64,000 nt of DNA from Levilactobacillus cerevisiae (GTDB lineage Bacteria; Bacillota; Bacilli; Lactobacillales; Lactobacillaceae), in NCBI RefSeq assembly GCF_003946245.1, contig NZ_RHNN01000011.1, positions 39,915 to 103,914 of the forward strand, written 5' to 3'. Both the position numbers and the translations under genes were made by a program. Below the pieces are notes generated by a model. It made no database searches, was not told where the DNA came from, and saw only the letters and a list, made by a program, of their open reading frames with translations. This document shows positions 16,345-24,283 of this stretch, one piece after another. The number at the start of each line of letters is the position of its first letter. The first letter of the stretch is position 1.

Positions 16345-18105
16345 ATGACCAAAATGATTGCAGGACAAGCGTTAGTTAAGGTTTTGGAAGCCTGGGACGT
16401 GAACCACATTTATGGAATTCCCGGGGGTTCAATTAATCATACCGTAGAAGGTCTGTATTTAGAAAAGGATCAGATCGCCTATATCCAGGTCCGTCACGAA
16501 GAGGTTGGCGCACTCGCCGCCGCGGCTGACGCGAAGTTCACGGGCAAGATTGGTGTCGCCTTTGGGTCCGCGGGCCCTGGCGCCACGCACCTCTTCAACG
16601 GGCTATACGATGCCAAAATGGACCACGTGCCCATGCTGGCGCTGGTCGGCCAAGTGCCCCAGTCCGCGATGAACACGAACTATTTCCAGGAAATGGACGA
16701 GACGCCAATGTTCAGTGACGTTGCGGTCTACAACCGGACGGCCACCACGGCGGAACAGCTGCCATACGTGGTCAACCAAGCCATTCGTGAAGCTTACCGC
16801 CAAAAGGGGCCAGCCGTCGTCATCATTCCGGAAGACTTAGCGGCCACCGAAATTGATTACGAACCCGTGAAGACGCCCAACGTGGTGGCGAACACGTTTA
16901 CCGAAACCATCGATTCCACTGCCGTGAGTGCCACCCTGGACTTACTGAAGGCGGCCAAGCACCCGTTGATCTATGCGGGCCGCGGCTTGCTGGGGGCACG
17001 TGACGAGCTGGTTAAATTCAGTGAGCAGTTCAACGTGCCCGTCATCAACACGGTTCCGGCGACCGGTGTGATTCCGACCGATCATCCTAACGCCATTGGC
17101 ACGTTTGGTCGGCTCGGGTCCAAGTCGGGCTTTGAAGCCCTGCAACACACCGATTTGATTCTCTTCCTGGGCTCCGAATTTCCATTCGCCCAGTTCTGGC
17201 CAAAGAATATTAAAATCATTCAAGTCAACGATAATTCATTTGATATTGGTAAAATGGTGCCGGTCGACTACGCCGTGATCGGGGATGCCAAGAGTTACCT
17301 TCAGGCCATGATTGCCACGGGTGAAACGCTGCCCGCAACCGACTGGCTCAAGGCCAACCAGCAAAATAAAGCCAACTGGAATCAGTGGCTCGACCAACTT
17401 GCTGGCGACGACAGTCACGGGTTGGCGCCCGAGGCTGTGACCAAAAAGATTGCGTCAATGGTTGGTCCCAAGGATACGTACGGGGTCGATACCGGCAACG
17501 TTTCCGAATGGGCGGTCCGGGGCCTGCCGATGAATCAGCAGCAGCGCTTCGCCTTGTCCGGGTTATTTGCGACGATGGGCTATGGCCTGCCAGCCGGGTT
17601 AGCCGGGGCGTTGAGCGTGCCCGACGCCCAGTCCTGGTCGCTGTCCGGTGACGGTGGCTTCGCGATGGTCGCACCCGACATCATCACGGAAGCCCGTTAC
17701 CAGTTGCCCGTCATCAACGTGGTCTTTAGTAACCGGCGTTTCGGCTTCATTTACCGCGAACAGGTCGACACCAAGCAACACCTGTACGGGGTCGATTTGA
17801 CCGACGCGGACTGGGCTAAAGTTGGTGAAGGCCTTGGTGCGATTGGTTTTACGGTCACCAACAATGAAGAAGTCGAAACGGTCTTTGATCAAATCAAGGA
17901 CCTGCAGGCCAAGGGCAATCGCAAGCCAATCGTGGTCAACGCCGTCATCAAAGACGACGACCCAATCGGCACGGCCTTCATGCCACTGGACGCCAAGCTC
18001 TACGGCCAAGACGCCGTGGACGCCTACGCCAAGAAAAATCACATTGATTTGACCCAACAACCTGCTTTAGGTGAGTTGTTACGGGCTAAGGGTGATAATC
18101 TTTAA
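16345..18105 (+). CDS. pox: Pyruvate oxidase
   Basis: A 586-residue TPP- and FAD-dependent oxidase: pyruvate + phosphate + O2 gives acetyl phosphate + CO2 + H2O2 in the cytoplasm. The three-domain TPP-enzyme layout is visible: Pyr domain with the catalytic Glu (VRHEEVGALAA, near residue 53), central FAD domain, and PP domain with GDGGFAMVAPDI opening the TPP-Mg motif that ends in VVFSN. AAGGAGCGCGAG precedes the ATG. In aerobic late growth this gives lactobacilli extra ATP via acetate kinase and makes peroxide. It is a single gene with its own terminator. Confidence 0.93.
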   Translation: MTKMIAGQALVKVLEAWDVNHIYGIPGGSINHTVEGLYLEKDQIAYIQVRHEEVGALAAAADAKFTGKIGVAFGSAGPGATHLFNGLYDAKMDHVPMLALVGQVPQSAMNTNYFQEMDETPMFSDVAVYNRTATTAEQLPYVVNQAIREAYRQKGPAVVIIPEDLAATEIDYEPVKTPNVVANTFTETIDSTAVSATLDLLKAAKHPLIYAGRGLLGARDELVKFSEQFNVPVINTVPATGVIPTDHPNAIGTFGRLGSKSGFEALQHTDLILFLGSEFPFAQFWPKNIKIIQVNDNSFDIGKMVPVDYAVIGDAKSYLQAMIATGETLPATDWLKANQQNKANWNQWLDQLAGDDSHGLAPEAVTKKIASMVGPKDTYGVDTGNVSEWAVRGLPMNQQQRFALSGLFATMGYGLPAGLAGALSVPDAQSWSLSGDGGFAMVAPDIITEARYQLPVINVVFSNRRFGFIYREQVDTKQHLYGVDLTDADWAKVGEGLGAIGFTVTNNEEVETVFDQIKDLQAKGNRKPIVVNAVIKDDDPIGTAFMPLDAKLYGQDAVDAYAKKNHIDLTQQPALGELLRAKGDNL

Positions 18106-18116
18106 TTAATGGATTA

Positions 18117-18153
18117 GAAAAAATGCGAGCCGTTTAGGTGCTCGCATTTTTTA
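18117..18153 (+). terminator. Terminator of pox
   Basis: AAAAATGCGAGC and GCTCGCATTTTT form a 12-bp stem followed by further T residues. Confidence 0.9.
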
Positions 18154-18209
18154 TTGACGTGAGGATTTTGAAAATTGTTCATTGTCATTAATCTGTCGAG
18201 TGTTATTAC

Positions 18210-18250
18210 TTGTGAGTACAGAGTAGTACGTATATACTGGTACTTACAGG
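18210..18250 (+). promoter_or_regulatory. Toxin-antitoxin promoter with GTAC repeats
   Basis: TTGTGA (18210-18215), a 17-bp spacer and TATACT (18233-18238). GAGTAC, AGTACG and GGTACT repeats cover the core promoter, as expected for an operator bound by an AbrB/MazE-type antitoxin. Confidence 0.65.
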
Positions 18251-18261
18251 AGGCGAGACCA

Positions 18262-18531
18262 ATGGCAGCAAATAATCCACGAGTTCTCGGGGAATTTACA
18301 ACTCGAAAAACGGGGAATTCATTATCATTAACTGTACCAGTGGGCTCTGGTATTTCAGAAGGCCAAAGGTACCTACTAATGATGGAGGAGGATGGTACCC
18401 TGATTTACAAAGTGCAAGATGATAATCCATGGTTGAATGGGGATTATAGTGATATTGACTTTCGGGCAGAGATGGATGACGTTGGAAATTATGGCGTTGA
18501 GCGTCCAGTAGGTAAGGAGCGGCAAGACTAA
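18262..18531 (+). CDS. MazE/AbrB-type antitoxin
   Basis: An 89-residue protein with an N-terminal swapped-hairpin DNA-binding fold (TTRKTGNSLSLTVPVGSGI, residues about 13-31) and an acidic disordered tail (residues 50-89) that would wrap around the toxin. The start at 18262 has ACAGGAGG seven bases upstream. Its last base overlaps the toxin start. It should neutralise the neighbouring ribonuclease and repress the operon. Confidence 0.8.
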   Translation: MAANNPRVLGEFTTRKTGNSLSLTVPVGSGISEGQRYLLMMEEDGTLIYKVQDDNPWLNGDYSDIDFRAEMDDVGNYGVERPVGKERQD

Positions 18532-18884
18532 TGAGTCCCAAACAGGGTGATTTAATTTTCATCGATGCTGAACCACATGTTGGTCACGAAGAGGGTGGCC
18601 ACAGTCCACAAACGGGAAATATTCGGCGGCCGATGGTTGTTATTTCAAATAATGGCTATAATTTGTCGATGGGGATGGTTGTGTGCATGCCAATTACTTC
18701 AAAGATTAAGACGGATGAAAGAATTTATTCACCGATTGTGGATCATGATAGCGGTATTAGCGGTTCAATTATTACTTATCAAGTACCCAATTATGATTTC
18801 AATGCCCGACACGGTGAAATTGTTGGACACATTCATGCAAAACTATTAAATGAGCTGCTACAAAAAGTTAAAAGAATTTTTTAG
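18531..18884 (+). CDS. MazF/PemK-type mRNA interferase toxin
   Basis: A 117-residue PemK/MazF-fold ribonuclease. The N-terminal KQGDLIFIDAEPHVGHE, the Arg-Arg-Pro strand (GNIRRPMVVISNN), the PITSKIK strand and the HARHGEIVGHIHAKLL helix are characteristic. Such toxins cut single-stranded RNA at short motifs when the antitoxin is degraded. ATG overlaps the antitoxin stop (TAATG). The sequence is more AT-rich than the flanking metabolic genes, which suggests acquisition. Confidence 0.88.
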   Translation: MSPKQGDLIFIDAEPHVGHEEGGHSPQTGNIRRPMVVISNNGYNLSMGMVVCMPITSKIKTDERIYSPIVDHDSGISGSIITYQVPNYDFNARHGEIVGHIHAKLLNELLQKVKRIF

Positions 18885-18885
18885 T

Positions 18886-19017
18886 ATGCGTGATGTAATT
18901 AATGAGGTAGTAAAGTCTATGTGGAAATTTCCAACCCGAGCATCTAAAAGGACTATTCCGAAATTAGCCGGTAAGATCAGTAAAATGGCGGTGAATATCC
19001 AAAGATTCCAAAGCTAA
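18886..19017 (+). CDS. Possible small basic ORF after the toxin
   Basis: A 43-codon frame beginning MRDVINEVVKSMWKF one base after the mazF stop. It is basic and could form an amphipathic helix. No clear Shine-Dalgarno sequence precedes it, so translation would depend on coupling to the toxin gene. It may be a decayed remnant. Confidence 0.25.
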   Translation: MRDVINEVVKSMWKFPTRASKRTIPKLAGKISKMAVNIQRFQS

Positions 19018-19132
19018 CAACTACTGTGTCGCAAGATATGTGAGCGACAAGCCTCTGAATCCATTCAGGGGGAATTGACGCATACGCAGAGAAGTAATAT
19101 TAACAATTCTAAGGTGTTTGGAGCTCAAAAGA

Positions 19133-19178
19133 AAAGAGATGTTAATTGTCGATTTTGTGACAATTAACATCTCTTACT
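19133..19178. terminator. Bidirectional terminator between mazF and the SDR gene
   Basis: AAGAGATGTTAATTGTC and GACAATTAACATCTCTT form a perfect 17-bp stem with an 8-nt loop between convergent genes. Confidence 0.85.
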
Positions 19179-19201
19179 ATTTTAAATCCTATTTCCCCAG
19201 A

Positions 19202-20203
19202 TTATTTCACCAGCCCCAGGTTAACCAACCGCTCGCCAGCGGCCAAGACGGTTTCTGCCGGGGTGTGTTGTGTCCAGCCCAGGTCGGTTTCGGCGGCCGC
19301 CGTACTGTGGTGGTAGCGCCGGTCCAGCATGGGAACCAAGGTGCGTAAACTTGGCATTGGTTTTGCCAGTAACCGGGTTGCCCAGTTAGGCATTGCCCGC
19401 GCGTGTAAATGCAGCTGAGAGAAGTGCTGTTGATACAGTCGCGCCACGGCCAGCATCGTCAGCGTCTGTGAGGCGGCTAAGTAGCGGTGGCCAATCGCGG
19501 CGGGCTGTGCAAAGGCTAGCCGGTGCAGGACGGCCAGATCCCGGACGTCGCTAATTTCTAACGGCACCTTGGGGATGGCCGGTTGGCCCTTGAGCAGTTG
19601 CAACAGGATGCGATTCGAGCTGAGGTTGTCAGTCATCACGGGACCGAAGATGGCGCCGGGCAGGATGGTCGTCAGCTCCAGTTGGTGTTCCTTGGCAAAC
19701 GCCCACGCCGCCTGTTCCGCTTTCACCTTGGAAATCCGGTAGGGGTCTAGTTCGGGATTGGCCGGGTCCGTCCAGAAACTCTCGTCCAGCGTGCCAGTCG
19801 CGTGACTATCCGGCGTGGAAACGGCTTGGGAGCTAGTCATCACGATGCGTTTCACACCAGCATTGGCCGCTGCCTGAAAGACGTTGCGGACCCCATCGCG
19901 GGCGATTTCCACCAACTCTGCGGTGGATTCCGTGCCGTGACCCAGTGGGGAGGCGACGTGAATCACGCCGTCAGCGCCCGCCATGGCATCTTCCCAGCCA
20001 GCGGCACTGGTCAAGTCGGCCGTGAAGAAGGTCAGGTTGGCAAGTTGGTCGGCGGTGACGTAGCGACTCATCCCCGCCTTGATGGCGTCGGCCTTGCTCA
20101 GGGAGCGGAGGCTGGCCGCAACCGCGTAACCGTGTGTTAACAAGTCAGTCATCACCCAGGTGGCAACGAAACCGGAGCCGCCGGAAACAATCAATTTTTT
20201 CAT
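19202..20203 (-). CDS. NAD(P)-dependent epimerase/reductase (dihydroflavonol reductase-like SDR)
   Basis: A 333-residue extended SDR with the N-terminal Rossmann motif (VSGGSGFVATWV, residues 5-16), the TSSQAVSTP serine segment and a YRISKVKAEQ catalytic Tyr-Lys pair (about residue 156). Related enzymes reduce aldehydes or ketones. AGGTTTTCCTGATG precedes the start. It diverges from a TetR-family gene across a 96-bp region with a 9-bp inverted repeat, so the TetR protein probably controls it. The substrate is unknown. Confidence 0.85.
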   Translation of the reverse strand: MKKLIVSGGSGFVATWVMTDLLTHGYAVAASLRSLSKADAIKAGMSRYVTADQLANLTFFTADLTSAAGWEDAMAGADGVIHVASPLGHGTESTAELVEIARDGVRNVFQAAANAGVKRIVMTSSQAVSTPDSHATGTLDESFWTDPANPELDPYRISKVKAEQAAWAFAKEHQLELTTILPGAIFGPVMTDNLSSNRILLQLLKGQPAIPKVPLEISDVRDLAVLHRLAFAQPAAIGHRYLAASQTLTMLAVARLYQQHFSQLHLHARAMPNWATRLLAKPMPSLRTLVPMLDRRYHHSTAAAETDLGWTQHTPAETVLAAGERLVNLGLVK

Positions 20204-20226
20204 CAGGAAAACCTCTATTCGTTTTA

Positions 20227-20257
20227 TTTAGACAAATAATACTCTAGGTTGTCTAAA
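20227..20257. promoter_or_regulatory. Probable TetR operator between divergent genes
   Basis: TTTAGACAA and TTGTCTAAA form a perfect 9-bp inverted repeat with a 13-bp centre, halfway between the SDR and TetR-family starts. Confidence 0.65.
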
Positions 20258-20299
20258 ACGTCAAGAAATGTTATCCTAGATTCAGAGGAGTTGACCAGT

Positions 20300-20944
20300 A
20301 TGATCAATCAAAAAGACCTAACCATCAAGCTTAATCACATTATTTTAATCGAAGGATTTCAAAAACTATCCATGAGTAAATTAGCCACGGCGGTGGGCAT
20401 CAGCCGGGCCAGTCTCTACCTGTATTTTAAAAATAAGGACGAAATCGTCCAAGCCGTCGTCGACCGCCACCTGAAATTTATCGCGGAGCACCCGGTGCCT
20501 AAGCAGTTCTCGCCGACGACCTTCCTGCCAATTTGGTTGGATTCCCTCCTATTAATGGGGTCCACAACGGACTTGTTTATGGCCGACCTGCGCAAGGGCT
20601 ACCCGGAGCTGTTCCAAACGCTGAGCGCGGCCTACCAAGGCTACTTTGCGCAGTTGGCGGTTTACGTGGGCCAGGGGCAGGCCAGTCATTTCTTCCTCGA
20701 CCTCTACTCAGTTGACTTCGTCTTATTTCAAGCCCAAACGTTGGTGCAGGGGGTCTTGCGCCAGGTGCAGGGTCGCCAATTATCCCTGGACCACGCTGGC
20801 AAATATTTGGAAGACACCTTGCATTTCCAGTTGGCGGGCCTGTTGCCACGACGGAGCCAGGAACAACTCGACGAACAGCAGATCGCCGGCTTTGAAGCGA
20901 CCGTGTTACGCGAGTTCCGGGAGACTTACGCGTTGATTGGGTAA
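20300..20944 (+). CDS. TetR/AcrR-family regulator
   Basis: A 214-residue protein with an N-terminal TetR HTH (MSKLATAVGISRASLYLYFKN, about residues 24-44) and a helical ligand domain. The start at 20300 is preceded by AGAGGAG at nine bases; the upstream in-frame ATG lies in the operator region. It probably represses the divergent reductase through the TTTAGACAA palindrome until an inducer binds. Confidence 0.85.
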   Translation: MINQKDLTIKLNHIILIEGFQKLSMSKLATAVGISRASLYLYFKNKDEIVQAVVDRHLKFIAEHPVPKQFSPTTFLPIWLDSLLLMGSTTDLFMADLRKGYPELFQTLSAAYQGYFAQLAVYVGQGQASHFFLDLYSVDFVLFQAQTLVQGVLRQVQGRQLSLDHAGKYLEDTLHFQLAGLLPRRSQEQLDEQQIAGFEATVLREFRETYALIG

Positions 20945-21041
20945 GTGAGAGTAAAAGGGCGGCTGTGAATTTTAATCACTGATTTAAGCTAAGAGGAGTC
21001 TTCTGTGTAGGCGATTCAACTGTCAACGCTTGCAGCTTTTG

Positions 21042-22247
21042 TTAGTAATCTAATTGTGGTGAAATTTTCCCAGAGACTATAATGATTAATGAAAGTAGTA
21101 GGTATCCAACACCACCAATAAAGAAAAAGAAGCGAATTCCCAAGCTGTTAATTAGAATTGGAATTCCTAACAAGCCCACTGGTTGGCTCAAGTTGATCAG
21201 AGAAAAGTAGCTGTTTGAAACAGCCGCCAGATTCTTACTCTGGATTTTTTGCTGAAGTATCGTTTTGGAAGAAATGTTGAAGAAAGGGAGTGCGCCTCCC
21301 AATAACAGCAGACCTAGCAAGGAGCCAAATAGGTTTCTTGATTGACCAAATATCAAGAATGCAATTGGAACTTGGACGATTGCGATACGAATGAATGTGT
21401 GAATCTTAACTCTCGTGGAGAGGAATCGATAAACGACAGAACCTAACAGGAATCCGATGGAGAAGAGAGATTCCATGATACCAGTTAATTTAGTGTTGCT
21501 AAATATTTTTGCGGCCATTTGCGTAAAGTAGACATCATTAGGCGCAAGCAAAATATTGAAGAGGAGTGCTGTAGTTAATACCGGTATAAGTGCTGGAACT
21601 TGTTTGAGTAGCTGATGGACCAGCCCTAAGCCATTCCAGATGGTCTCTTTGATTTCAACCTGTGTTCGAGCAGCTGTTGTTGGTTTCTTGGTTACCGTAA
21701 CAAGCTTCGTGAGTAATCCAGCAACAATTAAATAGGAAAGAAAGTCAAATAGAAATAACGTGAATAGGGGGATTAATGTCATTAATACTGTGACTAATAC
21801 GCCGGAAAAGAGATTGGCACCCATCCTTGCTGTACTAATAGCCGCGTTAATTTGATTGAAGGTGGCGGAATCGAACCACTCTACGGTGAGCTTAGTGACA
21901 ACGGGATCAAAGAACGCTGAACAAATATCATATAGAACGGCACCGGCAACGAGAAGTGAAAACACTCTTATTTTAAAAAATGCACAGGCCAACAGCAAGA
22001 AAACAGCAGCACTCGATGCGAGGCAACTCGCAATGAGTAGTTTTTTGAGCTGAGGGTTCTTATCAACGAAGTACCCAATTGGCGCTGCTAAGAGGATTTC
22101 AGGTACAAACAATGTGAACGAAAAGATGCCAATGTACAAAGCGTTATGGAACCACGTGCTGATTAAAATAAGTAGCGCTATTCTGGAGAATCCGGTTCCA
22201 AAGTTATTCACGAATTGGCTGATTAGAATAATGTTCTTGTTATTCAC
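21042..22247 (-). CDS. MFS transporter (macrolide-efflux type), AT-rich
   Basis: A 401-residue 12-helix major facilitator protein. The N-terminal QFVNNFGTGFSRIALLILIS, the loop PIGYFVDKNPQLKK (motif A-like) and the overall length resemble MefA-type efflux proteins. It starts at GTG with AGGGGGA upstream. The base composition is clearly lower in GC than the flanking genes, and poly-T and poly-A tracts surround it, suggesting horizontal transfer. No partner gene is adjacent. The substrate, whether drug or peptide, is unknown. Confidence 0.8.
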   Translation of the reverse strand: MNNKNIILISQFVNNFGTGFSRIALLILISTWFHNALYIGIFSFTLFVPEILLAAPIGYFVDKNPQLKKLLIASCLASSAAVFLLLACAFFKIRVFSLLVAGAVLYDICSAFFDPVVTKLTVEWFDSATFNQINAAISTARMGANLFSGVLVTVLMTLIPLFTLFLFDFLSYLIVAGLLTKLVTVTKKPTTAARTQVEIKETIWNGLGLVHQLLKQVPALIPVLTTALLFNILLAPNDVYFTQMAAKIFSNTKLTGIMESLFSIGFLLGSVVYRFLSTRVKIHTFIRIAIVQVPIAFLIFGQSRNLFGSLLGLLLLGGALPFFNISSKTILQQKIQSKNLAAVSNSYFSLINLSQPVGLLGIPILINSLGIRFFFFIGGVGYLLLSLIIIVSGKISPQLDY

Positions 22248-22421
22248 GCTGCAGTCCCCCTCTCTGTGTAGAAGACAATAGCACTAAAAATGCTTTAACT
22301 TGAGTTTGCTTCACAAATTTAATTGATAAGTTTTCTGTATTATCAGAGTGAAAATAGGGCTGTATAAAAGAGTACGGGGATACAGAAAATTTTTTTGTCT
22401 AAAAAAATTTCACCTTTCCCC

Positions 22422-22452
22422 TTGCCTTGAAGTACACATGAAGGTTTATTCT
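22422..22452 (+). promoter_or_regulatory. MerR-type promoter A (flavodoxin-SDR-merR operon)
   Basis: TTGCCT, a 19-bp spacer and TATTCT. The spacer carries the imperfect dyad CCTT...AAGG. A 19-bp spacer is the hallmark of promoters activated by MerR proteins through DNA untwisting. One of six such sites in the window. Confidence 0.8.
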
Positions 22453-22487
22453 AGGGTCATCAAAGCGTTAGGAAGGGAGCAAAATGC

Positions 22488-23078
22488 ATGACAAATCGTT
22501 TACCGAAAGGCCGCGGGGCCCAATCCGACGGGGCGGACACCAATGCTAGCCATCAGCCGGTTCGCCAGGTAACGCCGGGTGCGACTACCCTGATCGTTTA
22601 CTTTTCACGCAGTGGCAACACGGAAGCGCAAGCGCGGACGGCGGCCCAGTATCTAGGCGCCGACAGCTATGAATTAGTCGTCGCTCACCCGTATCCGGTT
22701 GACTATCGCGCCAGCGTGGACCGGGCGACCCGGGAGCGGGAAAATCGCGAGTGGCCCGCGCTACTGACCGCCGACCTGCCCGACCTCAGTCAGTACCAAC
22801 TGATTCTGTTGGGCCACCCCATCTGGGCCATGACCCCGGCGAATCCCATGCGGCAGTTTTTAGAACAGTTCGGCAACCAATTGGCGGGTAAACGGCTTGC
22901 CTCGTTTGCGACCAACGCTGGTTACGGGGCGGGCGACACCCAGCAGGTGCTAGCCCGGCTGACGCCAGCGTCGACCGTCGTTTTGCCCAATTATAGTATT
23001 CAAGATGTGCATTTAGAACGGACCGTCAGCGCGTTCAAACGCTGGCTCGACCAGACAAAAGGAGAGTCTTCATTATGA
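22488..23078 (+). CDS. Flavodoxin-family protein
   Basis: A 196-residue protein with a 35-residue polar N-terminal extension followed by a flavodoxin domain. The FMN phosphate loop VYFSRSGNTEAQA is at about residues 38-50, and GHPIWAMTPANPMRQFL is the second FMN-binding loop. Such proteins act as electron carriers or as NAD(P)H:quinone reductases. First gene of a three-gene operon; it overlaps the next by four bases (ATGA). The start has GGGAG eight bases upstream. Confidence 0.82.
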   Translation: MTNRLPKGRGAQSDGADTNASHQPVRQVTPGATTLIVYFSRSGNTEAQARTAAQYLGADSYELVVAHPYPVDYRASVDRATRERENREWPALLTADLPDLSQYQLILLGHPIWAMTPANPMRQFLEQFGNQLAGKRLASFATNAGYGAGDTQQVLARLTPASTVVLPNYSIQDVHLERTVSAFKRWLDQTKGESSL

Positions 23079-23728
23079 CAAAAAATGTTTTAATTTTAGC
23101 AGCGAACGGCCAGATTGCCCGGTTGGTGGAACACCGACTCTTAACGGAAGCGGCTTTTCAGGACGTCAACTTAACCTTGTTCTTGCGGGATGCCAGTCGC
23201 TTAGCCGACCTGCAAGCCAACCCGCGGGTGACGCTGATTGACGGCGACATTACCGATGCCAGCGCCGTCAGTGCCGCCATGGCCGACCAAGACCTGGTTT
23301 TCGTGGCCGTGGTGGATCACGATGGCCAGAACCGCTTGACCAAGAGCGTGATTGCCGGCATGCGGGCCAACCACGTCGACCGGGTGCTGTTTACCAACGT
23401 GCTCGGGCTCTACAATGAAGTCGGCGGTGAATTTGGTCGCTGGAATTTGGCATCGATTGGTGCCGGGATGGCGCCAGCGCGGCAATCCGATGCACTCTTG
23501 GCGGCGTCTGGCTTGGACTACACCACGTTGCGCCTGCCTTGGTTGAACGACCGCGGCGTCAGCTACACCGTGACCACCAAGGATCAGCCGTACGAAGGCG
23601 TTTCCGGCTCCCGGGCGAGCGTGGCGGACGTGGTGGTGAACATTATTTCCGACCCATCGCGCTACAGTCGTGATAGTATTGGGATGGCGGACCCGGCAAC
23701 TGCGGGCCAAGACCGGCCAGTGTACTAA
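23075..23728 (+). CDS. NmrA/YwnB-like NAD(P)-binding reductase
   Basis: A 217-residue SDR-fold protein. AANGQIARLVEHRL (residues 9-22) is the dinucleotide loop; RVLFTNVLGLYNE and TLRLPWLNDRG are conserved positions shared with the paralogues at 25997 and 37780. These proteins are usually oxidoreductases of electrophile metabolism or redox sensors. It sits between the flavodoxin and the MerR regulator, 20 bp before the latter. Confidence 0.8.
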   Translation: MTKNVLILAANGQIARLVEHRLLTEAAFQDVNLTLFLRDASRLADLQANPRVTLIDGDITDASAVSAAMADQDLVFVAVVDHDGQNRLTKSVIAGMRANHVDRVLFTNVLGLYNEVGGEFGRWNLASIGAGMAPARQSDALLAASGLDYTTLRLPWLNDRGVSYTVTTKDQPYEGVSGSRASVADVVVNIISDPSRYSRDSIGMADPATAGQDRPVY

Positions 23729-23748
23729 ATTAGAGGAGCTGAAATGCA

Positions 23749-24201
23749 ATGAACATTAAAGAAGCGAGTGAAAAAACGGGGGTCTCCTCCGCAGCTATCC
23801 GCTACTACGAGAAGGAATCCCTGATTCCCGCGATTGATCGGACCGAGGTGGGCAACCGCGATATTGACGACCGCATCATTCGGCGTATCCGCTTCGTGAC
23901 CCAGATGCGGGCCGCGGGGATGAGTATTGAAAATCTGCGTCGTTACATTCAACTATTTGATGCCCAAGAAGATAACACGAAGGAACAAAAGGCGTTACTG
24001 CAGGAACAATTGGCCGTGATGGAAGAAAAGCGCGACGATCTGCAGTCGGCGATTGACCATCTGAATTACAAGCTCAACCACTTCTACGATCACATGGAAA
24101 CGACCGAAGAAGAATTGCGGGCCCTGGAACGGGAACACGCCGACCAGGTGGCCCAGCAGGATGATGGCAAGGCCAGCGACGGCTTTGATATGAATGATTA
24201 A
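23749..24201 (+). CDS. MerR-family regulator, cysteine-free
   Basis: A 150-residue MerR protein: N-terminal winged HTH (MNIKEASEKTGVSSAAIRYY, then EKESLIP), second HTH element, and a C-terminal antiparallel coiled-coil (about residues 75-125) rich in Glu, Lys and Gln, ending in an acidic tail. It contains no cysteine, so it cannot use the single conserved cysteine that AdhR/NmlR regulators use to sense aldehydes. It is the third gene of a unit driven by a 19-bp-spacer promoter, so autoactivation is likely, and five further promoters of the same form lie within 16 kb. Confidence 0.88.
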   Translation: MNIKEASEKTGVSSAAIRYYEKESLIPAIDRTEVGNRDIDDRIIRRIRFVTQMRAAGMSIENLRRYIQLFDAQEDNTKEQKALLQEQLAVMEEKRDDLQSAIDHLNYKLNHFYDHMETTEEELRALEREHADQVAQQDDGKASDGFDMND

Positions 24202-24207
24202 TGATTG

Positions 24208-24244
24208 TGGGCAGCTATCTTTCAGGGTAGCTGCCCTTTTGCGG
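24208..24244 (+). terminator. Terminator of the flavodoxin-SDR-merR operon
   Basis: GGGCAGCTA and TAGCTGCCC form a 9-bp stem followed by TTTT. Confidence 0.85.
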
Positions 24245-24283
24245 TATGATAGAAGCAAATAGACTTTAGTGGAGGCCAGACGG

